Source: Clavaria fumosa
Lineage: Eukaryota > Basidiomycota > Agaricomycetes > Agaricales > Clavariaceae
Assembly (NCBI GenBank): GCA_951802425.1
Contig: OX637806.1
Coordinates: 868,001 to 932,000 of the forward strand
Length of the DNA stretch: 64,000 bases
Reading direction: 5' to 3'
Below are positions 58,201-64,000 of the stretch, piece by piece; positions within the stretch are counted from its first letter, which is position 1; the number at the start of each line of letters is the position of its first letter. Both the position numbers and the translations under genes were made by a program. The notes beneath the pieces were generated by a model. That model saw only the letters and a list, made by a program, of their open reading frames with translations. It was not told the DNA's origin and searched no databases.

Positions 58201-58811
58201 GGTATCAGGGGAAATTGGATGAAGCAGAGAGTCTAGAAGTGCAAGTGATGGAAATGTGCAAGAGAATACTTGGGCCAGAACACCCAGACACTTTGTCAAG
58301 TATTGCCAATCTGGCAGCCACATACAGTTATCAGGGGAAGTGGGATGAAGCAGAGAGTCTAGAAGTGCAAGTGATGGAAATGAGCAAGAGAATACTTGGG
58401 CCAGAACACCCAGACACTTTGTCAAGTATTGCCAATCTGGCAGCCACATACAGGTATCAGGGGAAATTGGATGAAGCAGAGAGTCTACAAGTGCAAGTGA
58501 TGGAAATGAGAAAGAAAATACTTGGGCCAGAACACCCACACACTCTGATAAGTATTGGCAATCTGGCAGCCACATACAGGAATCAGGGGAAGTGGGATGA
58601 AGCAGAGAGTCTAGAAGTGCAAGTGATGGAAATGAGCAAGAGAATACTTGGGCCAGAACACCCAGACACTTTGTCAAGTATTGCCAATCTGGCAGCCACA
58701 TACAGGTATCAGGGGAAGTTGGATGAAGCAGAGAGTCTAGAAGTGCAAGTGATGGAAATGAGAAAGGGAATACTTGGGCCAGAACACCCACACACTCTGA
58801 TAAGTATTTGA
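55230..58811 (+). CDS. NB-ARC/TPR protein (fungal NLR-like)
   Basis: Spliced model join(55230..55260,55312..55401,55454..55676,55730..58811), about 1140 aa. A short N-terminus (MSQEFGFATIN...NRTINTYTIY) without effector domain precedes an NB-ARC module: P-loop FLLYGMGGAGKTQ, LLVFDNASDPDML, GNLLITSRNPD, CCLPLAVDQAGAYI. After a linker come 14 TPR units of 42 residues of kinesin-light-chain type (ILGPEHPDTLSSIANLAATY). Such NTPase-TPR proteins are thought to act in self/non-self or symbiont recognition in fungi. The frame ends at TGA 58809-58811, where one base of a repeat (agtattggaaat to agtatttgaaat) makes a stop; the array goes on downstream. So this may be a truncated but expressible allele. 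Confidence 0.85.
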
Positions 58812-60010
58812 AATCTGGCAGCCACATACAGGGATCAGGGGAAGTTGGAAGAAGCAGAGAGTCTACAAGTGCAAGTGATGGAAATGAGAAAGAGAATACT
58901 TGGGCCAGAACACCCACACACTTTGTCAAGTATTGCCAATCTGGCAGCCATATACAGGAATCAGGGGACGCAGAAAGTCTACAAGTGCAAGTGATGGAAA
59001 TGAGCAAGAGAATACTTGGGCCAGAACACCCACACACTTTGTCAAGTATTGGCAATCTGGCAGCCACATACAGGAATCAGGGGAAGTGGCATGAAGCAGA
59101 GAGTCTAGAAGTGCAAGTGATAGAAATGAGCAAGAGAATACTTGGGCCAGAACACCCAGACACTTTGTCAAGTATTGCCAATCTGGCAGCCACATACAGG
59201 TATCAGGGGAAGTTGGATGAAGCAGAGAGTTTACAAGCACAAGTGATGGAAATGAGAAAGAGAATACTTGGGCCAGAACACCCACACACTCTGATAAGTA
59301 TTGGCAATCTGGCAGCCACATACAGGTATCAGGGGAAGTGGGATGAAGCAGAGAGTCTAGAAGTGCAAGTGATGGAAATGTGCAAGAGAATACTTGGGCC
59401 AGAACACCCACACACTTTGTCAAGTATTGCCAATCTGGCAGCCACATACATGAATCAGGGGAAATTGGATGAAGCAGAGAGTCTAGAAGTGCAAGTGATG
59501 GAAGTGAGCAAGAGAATACTTGGGCCAGAACATCCAGACACTTTGTCAAGTATTGGCAATATGGCAGCCACATACAGGTATCAGGGGAAATTGGATGAAG
59601 CAGAGAGTCTAGAAGTGCAAGTGATGGAAATGAGGAAGAGAATACTTGGGCCAGAACACCCAGACACTTTGTCAAGTATTGGAAATCTGGCAGCCACATA
59701 CAGGGATCAGGGGAAGTTGGAAGAAGCAGAGAGTCTATAAGTGCAGGTGATAGAAATGAAAAGGAGAATACTTGGGCCAGAACACCCACACACTTTGTCA
59801 AGTATTGCTGATCTGGCAGCCACATATAGGTATCAGGGGAAGCAGAGAGTCTAGAAGTGCAAGTGATGGAAATGAGCAAGAAGATGCCTTGGCCACAACA
59901 CCCACACTTTGAGATATATTGCTGGTCTTGCCAGCATATACAGGAATCAGGGGAAGTTAGATGAAGCAGGGAGTCTATTAGTGCAAAGTATGGAAATGAG
60001 CAAGAAGATA
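57088..60010 (+). repeat. 126-bp tandem repeat array (TPR units)
   Basis: About 21 well-preserved 126-bp units run to 59740, then two or more degraded ones reach about 60010. The units are nearly identical in DNA and fall into types KLDEAESLQ and KWDEAESLE that tend to alternate, suggesting partial 252-bp higher-order copying. Confidence 0.95.
58812..60010 (+). pseudogene. Decaying 3' continuation of the TPR array
   Basis: After the TGA at 58809 the array continues in frame for one and a half units, then loses about 10 bp near 58967 (ggggacgcagaaag instead of ggggaagtgggatgaagcagagag), shifting frame. The new frame stays open to 59740, where a CAA/GAA codon became TAA (gagtctataag). The last units (59741-60010) carry more gaps and substitutions. 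Damage increases towards the 3' end. Confidence 0.8.
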
Positions 60011-61419
60011 TTTGAGTGAGAACTTTATCACATGACCTACCCTTCACCCTCTCCCCCATCACACAATTGCCCATTTCCCTGTATCACCATCCCTTGTGCC
60101 TCACTATGCATACTCCTCATGGTTGGTATCCTGTCATGCTTTTCCCATCCCTATGCCTCACACTTGCTCCAGCCTCATGTATGACTCATTCCCAGTTTAT
60201 GTACATGACTCACTATAACTCATTGGTGGACTATATATGTATATCACAGTACCTAGTTTGTGTATCCTCACATCACTATTAAATTTCCTCTCTTCATCTG
60301 CTCTCATGACCTTGTACTTTCCCTCACAACCAGTCAGGATGGCTTACATAAGCCACCCAATCAAGGTCACATGACCCAGACCTTTAGCATGTCACATGAC
60401 CCGGAGGGCCCAAGCGTGGGAAAGCCAGGAGGCCAAGTATATATACCTTTGTTTTTCCTCTCTTGTACCCTTTTCCCCTTATGTTAGTATCTTCATCATT
60501 GACCTCCCACTTGGTTGTGTGTCATGGTCGATCCTAAATTGGGAGCTCAAAGGTTGCAGTGAAGTTGTGACAAGGTCACAGAGGTCATGTGGATAGCAGA
60601 TGTGAGGGCTCAACTTCAAGGTAGAAAGAGGTGATTGCTGAGAATATTAAAGTCTAAGGGAATACAGACCACATATCTACTTGTATATAGACTAGAGTCC
60701 CACCCCCTTCAGCATACCTACTTCCTATCCAAAAGGCCTAGCCAATTTTGACTGATGGCCTTCTTATGGGCCCAGCCAATTGTCAGCCGAGATATAGCTC
60801 TATAGGCTCAGCTGATCAACTTGATCCTGGGGTACTGAAGATGCCCTTACAAAAGGGTTGGCCAATGGACATCTTAGGTACCATTATACAGGACCTAATT
60901 CATCCTAATCAAACAATTCCACTCTCAAAAACCCAATGGAGCCATTATGAGCTGTAACTCATAGTGTGTCAACTGATTCAAGAATTGCATGATTACCAGG
61001 TATTCTTCTGAGAGGGGATAAGCCATCTAGACAATGTGAAGCAATGGCAACAAAGACCCAATATGCCTTCTAATAAGCACCCTCTATGGAATTGTAGGAC
61101 AAACACCTGGACCTGCCATTCTATGATGATGTGATACACACTAGACACTGAGATATGCTTTGATTTGCTATGGGGAGAAAATTGGTATTGGGTATGCCAT
61201 GAAAGATCTTCAGCCATTCCCCTTGATTCAAGAACTGCATGATTACCAGGTATTCATCTGAGAGGGGATAAAACCATCTAATAAGCACCCTCTATAGAAT
61301 TTTGTAGGACAAACACCTGGACCTGCCCTTCTATGATGATGTGATACACACTAGACACTGAGATATGCTTTGCTTTGCTATGGGGAAAAAATTGGTATTG
61401 GGTATGCCATGAAAGATCT
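60011..61419. other. Non-coding region with tandem duplication
   Basis: No gene is supported between the decayed TPR array and the 3' end of the minus-strand gene. Contains the first copy of the 60969-61433 duplication. Confidence 0.5.
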
Positions 61420-61433
61420 TCAGCCATTCCCCC
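60969..61433. repeat. Tandem duplication of ~210-250 bp
   Basis: gattcaagaa.tgcatgattaccaggtattc.tctgagaggggata ... ggtatgccatgaaagatcttcagccattccccc occurs at about 60969-61218 and 61222-61433. Copy 2 lacks about 46 bp present in copy 1 but is otherwise very similar. Copy 2 overlaps the last codons and stop of the gene at 61420-63189. Confidence 0.92.
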
Positions 61434-63189
61434 TTGGCCGCAGTACCTGTTTTTTGGCATCCATGGAGGCCCTCTTTTTAGCCCTGGTCCTATATGACCT
61501 GAACCTCTCCTCCTCCTTTTCACTGCCTACCCCTTTCCTTTTCCTTTTTTGTAGGCTTGGTTCCACCTCCTTCTGGATCTCAACTGCCACATGAGTGGCA
61601 AGATGATCAACATCATCATGTTCCTCTACTTCTCCACCCTCACCTACATCATCCTGCTGCTTGTGTCCCCTATCCTCAATTCCCCAATCTGTCCTCCATC
61701 CTGATCAAGCAGATTCTTACCTAGATAGGACCTGTGATGATTTCTTTCTTCCATCTCACCCTCCTCAACACCATTGCCCTCTTGAACATCCACCAGCTTG
61801 CTGATATTGGATTCAGCAGCATCACTGGCTGGGGGAACAGAACCCTCAGCCATGGACTTTTCATATGGCACCACATCTCCACCTTCACTATCTCCATCAC
61901 TTTGCTCATCATCACTATCTGACTCATCTGAGCCAGATTCTTCACTTTTGTACAATTCAAATGTGCATTGTGATGATAATGATAAGAGAGCACTCACCCA
62001 GTACTGATATGCACAGGCTGGACTTCTTGTGCCTTCCCCTTGAGAGAGAGCCTCTTCACCTTGTTGTCAGATGGCAACAAAGGCTCTTGGTCAGATTGCG
62101 GGTGATGGTTGACCAGATGCCTTGATGACCTTGATCTCAGGTGATGTGGAAGAACATGCTGAAACCAGAATAATTTTTGGCCTAGGGACTGTTGACGATT
62201 AAGAAAATCACATAGCCTTCTGACATTGACATAGTGCATTTTTGAAGGTTTGCGGATGTGTACACCATCCAGCAGATATTCATTTGAAATAAACTTTTGG
62301 GGATTGTCAGCTATTAGCTGCCAGGGAACAGCAACCTTCTGATTTTTTGTTGTGTTGCCTATATTTTGGAAGATGCTTGTCAAACTTGGACTATTGAGGC
62401 AGAAGATAGACTCATGATAAGTGAGGGTTAAAAATGACCACAAAATTTCCTTCAGTTGTGGAAGTGGCAAGTTGAGCTCCAGAGGGAGAATGGGCCATCC
62501 CTCATGATCTGTTGACAGATCCCATGGCATGCTAACATCTGTTCTTTTCCTGGAAGGCATCTTGTCTTCACCAACAAGAGACTTCCCTTCTGCTTTATCT
62601 GAATTCTTGTCAACACATCCCCCACCTTGACTTGTGATCATTTGCTCACCATTCCATGTCTCACCCAAATATTTGTCCCACTCCTCCCAAACCTCACTGC
62701 CAACTTTGTGGAATTGGTCCTTGAAGCCATTGCTGACACAACACTCTGAAAGGTCCACCTTTTTCAGTTGCTAAACTGAAGGCTTCTGCTTCCATCATCT
62801 TCTGAATCAGAACAGCCTCTCCCTCCAGCCCTGTGATTGTTATGGAGCCAGTTGTGTATTTTCTGTGACAAGAATGAAATCAATGAAAAAGGTGGATAGA
62901 ACAGTTAATTTACTGTATTCAGGTCATCTGGAGGAGACTTTTGGTTGTGCGCAGCTAATTCCCTGATTTTTGCTTTGATTTCCTTGACAATATGGCTGTG
63001 TTCTTTCGAATGTGCCTGTGTGTAGTCTATGAGGCTATCTGTGAGTATCTTCGTATATTCTGGGATCATCCAGCATGTCATTTGCCTCGTGATGTGGTTG
63101 ATCAAGCTGTGAGCAGGGAAGAGCTGGTAGCAAGAGCTAGAGAAGAGAAGAAGAGGCGCATATGTCATGTGAGAAGTAGGACGCGTCAT
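61420..63189 (-). CDS. Lineage-type hypothetical protein, charged C-terminus
   Basis: At least five exons. The 3' part is firm: exons 61420-61643, 61721-61944 and one ending at 61998 join in phase (introns 77 and 53 bp). An upstream exon (...TDSLIDYTQAHSKEHSHIV...SPPDDLNT) joins at an AAAATACAC acceptor to KIHNWLHNNHRAGG. The link to the next part (NGFKDQFHKVGSEVWEEWDKYLGETW) needs a 44-bp intron starting gtttag, or else reflects a frameshift near 62770. The middle part (MPWDLSTDHEGWPILPL, VPWQLIADNPQKFISNEYL, KPSKMHYVNVRRL) resembles families of unknown function that are common in Agaricomycetes. The end is acidic then strongly basic (QKRKRKGV, RTRAKKRASMDAKKQ), suggesting a nuclear protein. 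The 5' end is uncertain. Confidence 0.6.
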
Positions 63190-63310
63190 TACAGTGGCTC
63201 ATGTAAGGGCATGGCAGTTGTTAAAAGTACCCAAGCTGGGGTAGCTTTCCCCCTCCATGAGGGAGAAATTGGTCATGTCATTAGGGCCCTGTGTCATCAT
63301 CATTAGTGTG

Positions 63311-63500
63311 TAAAAGTCCAGTCCATGAACCTGAAAAAAGACCGAAACTGGACTGGACTGAACTGCAAAAAAACTGGACCACAGGTCCAGTTAAAGCCAG
63401 TTTTAGAAACTGTCAGTTAAGGTTTATCTGATTTGAGAATTCTAATTTAACTGGTCAAAACTGGTTTTGACCGGTCTGGACTGGACTTCAGTCCACTTTG
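63311..63500. mobile_element. Possible MITE-like element
   Basis: About 190 bp whose ends are inverted: AAAGTCCAGTCC at the left (near 63312) and GGACTGGACTT at the right (near 63477-63489). The interior is full of ggactgga/tccagtcc words (ctggactggactgaac, accacaggtccag, ggtctggactggac). No coding capacity and no clear target-site duplication was seen, so a simple palindromic repeat cluster remains possible. Confidence 0.4.
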
Positions 63501-63634
63501 GATAATACAAAATATGTACCAGCTATCAAACCATTCTCCTACAGTATGGTGGACAGCAAGTGACCTTTCAAGTCATGGCAAAAGTCAGCCTCAGTCAAAG
63601 GAATGCAATTGCAAACAGTCTTGCACTATTCCTC

Positions 63635-64000
63635 ATGGCACCCTCCAGAAAAAAAGGGTCCCCAAAGCTTAAACCTGGTAAAAGCAGTCCAACAAAAAGG
63701 GCCATACAACAACCTGAAAGTTCTGATGACTCGGATGGGGCAGCAAAGGTCACACATCCAAAGAAGTGGTCCAAAGTCGCAATATCTGATGAAGATGTCC
63801 TCGAATTTCCGGAATCTGATGAGCCTGAGGTGATTTCAGATGCTGGCGGGACAACAGATGATGTGAGGATTATTAAAATATTCTTTGGAAGCTCACCTTG
63901 TCATTCGCTTCAGGATGGTCAAATTGATATTGTGGAGCAGAGCAATTTCAAGGCGGATTCTTCTCACAATTTGCTTATGATTTTTTCAGACAGGGTTACC
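63635..64000 (+). CDS. 5' part of an unknown gene, leaves the window
   Basis: join(63635..63862,63914..64000), 105 codons so far, one 51-bp intron with phase 0 ends. The start is basic and Ser/Pro-rich (MAPSRKKGSPKLKPGKSSP), followed by an acidic segment (SDEDVLEFPESDEPEVISD), then IDIVEQSNFKADSSHNLLMI after the intron. Looks like a nuclear protein N-terminus; no family is recognised. Divergent to the gene at 61420-63189. Confidence 0.55.
   Translation, partial: MAPSRKKGSPKLKPGKSSPTKRAIQQPESSDDSDGAAKVTHPKKWSKVAISDEDVLEFPESDEPEVISDAGGTTDDVRIIKIFFGSSPCHSLQDGQIDIVEQSNFKADSSHNLLMIFSDRVT

Noticed and set aside
56875..59067. Long antisense open frame (730 codons) across the TPR array
   Set aside because: Shadow of the 126-bp sense repeat: the unit is 42 codons, so an open antisense frame is copied with each unit. 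The sense strand shows NB-ARC and TPR motifs.
58926..60074. Second antisense open frame (382 codons)
   Set aside because: Same cause as above, in the decaying part of the array.

Overview
The window is nuclear DNA of a filamentous basidiomycete, most likely an Agaricomycete. Nearly every gene is broken by many introns of about 50-80 bp with GT..AG ends. The gene set fits such a genome: a SNF5 with a C-terminal GATA-type finger, large F-box proteins, and an NB-ARC/TPR protein of the mushroom type. I cannot name the genus. No rRNA, tRNA, CRISPR array or intact transposon was found.

Layout. 1-362: 3' end of an unknown gene. 1174-2740 (+): TPT/DMT-family transporter. 3293-3595 (+): possible small secreted protein. 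4560-9115 and 16310-20195 are two copies of one duplicated segment. Each carries one long minus-strand gene (here copy A, 5137-8263, and copy B, 16938-19407) coding for a mostly disordered protein ending in two zinc fingers; a decayed piece of a third gene lies at 9140-9420. 13562-15289 (-): F-box protein. 20485-22013 (-): cysteine-rich zinc-binding protein.

22871-55040 is mainly conserved housekeeping sequence, and I could assemble complete spliced models: SNF5 chromatin remodeller subunit (-), mitochondrial ribosomal protein bL32m (-), a small unknown protein (+), aldehyde dehydrogenase (-), DEAD-box helicase DBP4 (-), NADP-isocitrate dehydrogenase (+), an F-box-like protein (+), HCS1/IGHMBP2-type helicase (+), a P-loop ATPase (-), a RING E3 ligase (-) and the meiotic MutS homologue MSH5 (+). 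Two pairs are divergent with start codons less than 120 bp apart: bL32m with its neighbour, and RING with MSH5.

From about 55 kb the character changes to accessory DNA. There is an NB-ARC protein with a long array of almost identical 42-residue TPR units that is cut by a stop codon and decays downstream, then tandem duplications, a lineage-type nuclear protein gene (61420-63189, -), a possible MITE, and the 5' end of another unknown gene that leaves the window.

The genes do not form a pathway. The best candidate for something undescribed is the duplicated zinc-finger/disordered gene family at 4.5-20.2 kb: its two copies have diverged by expanding different internal repeats. All splice models are read by eye from reading frame, GT/AG (or GC/AG) sites and family knowledge; no alignment or search was run.
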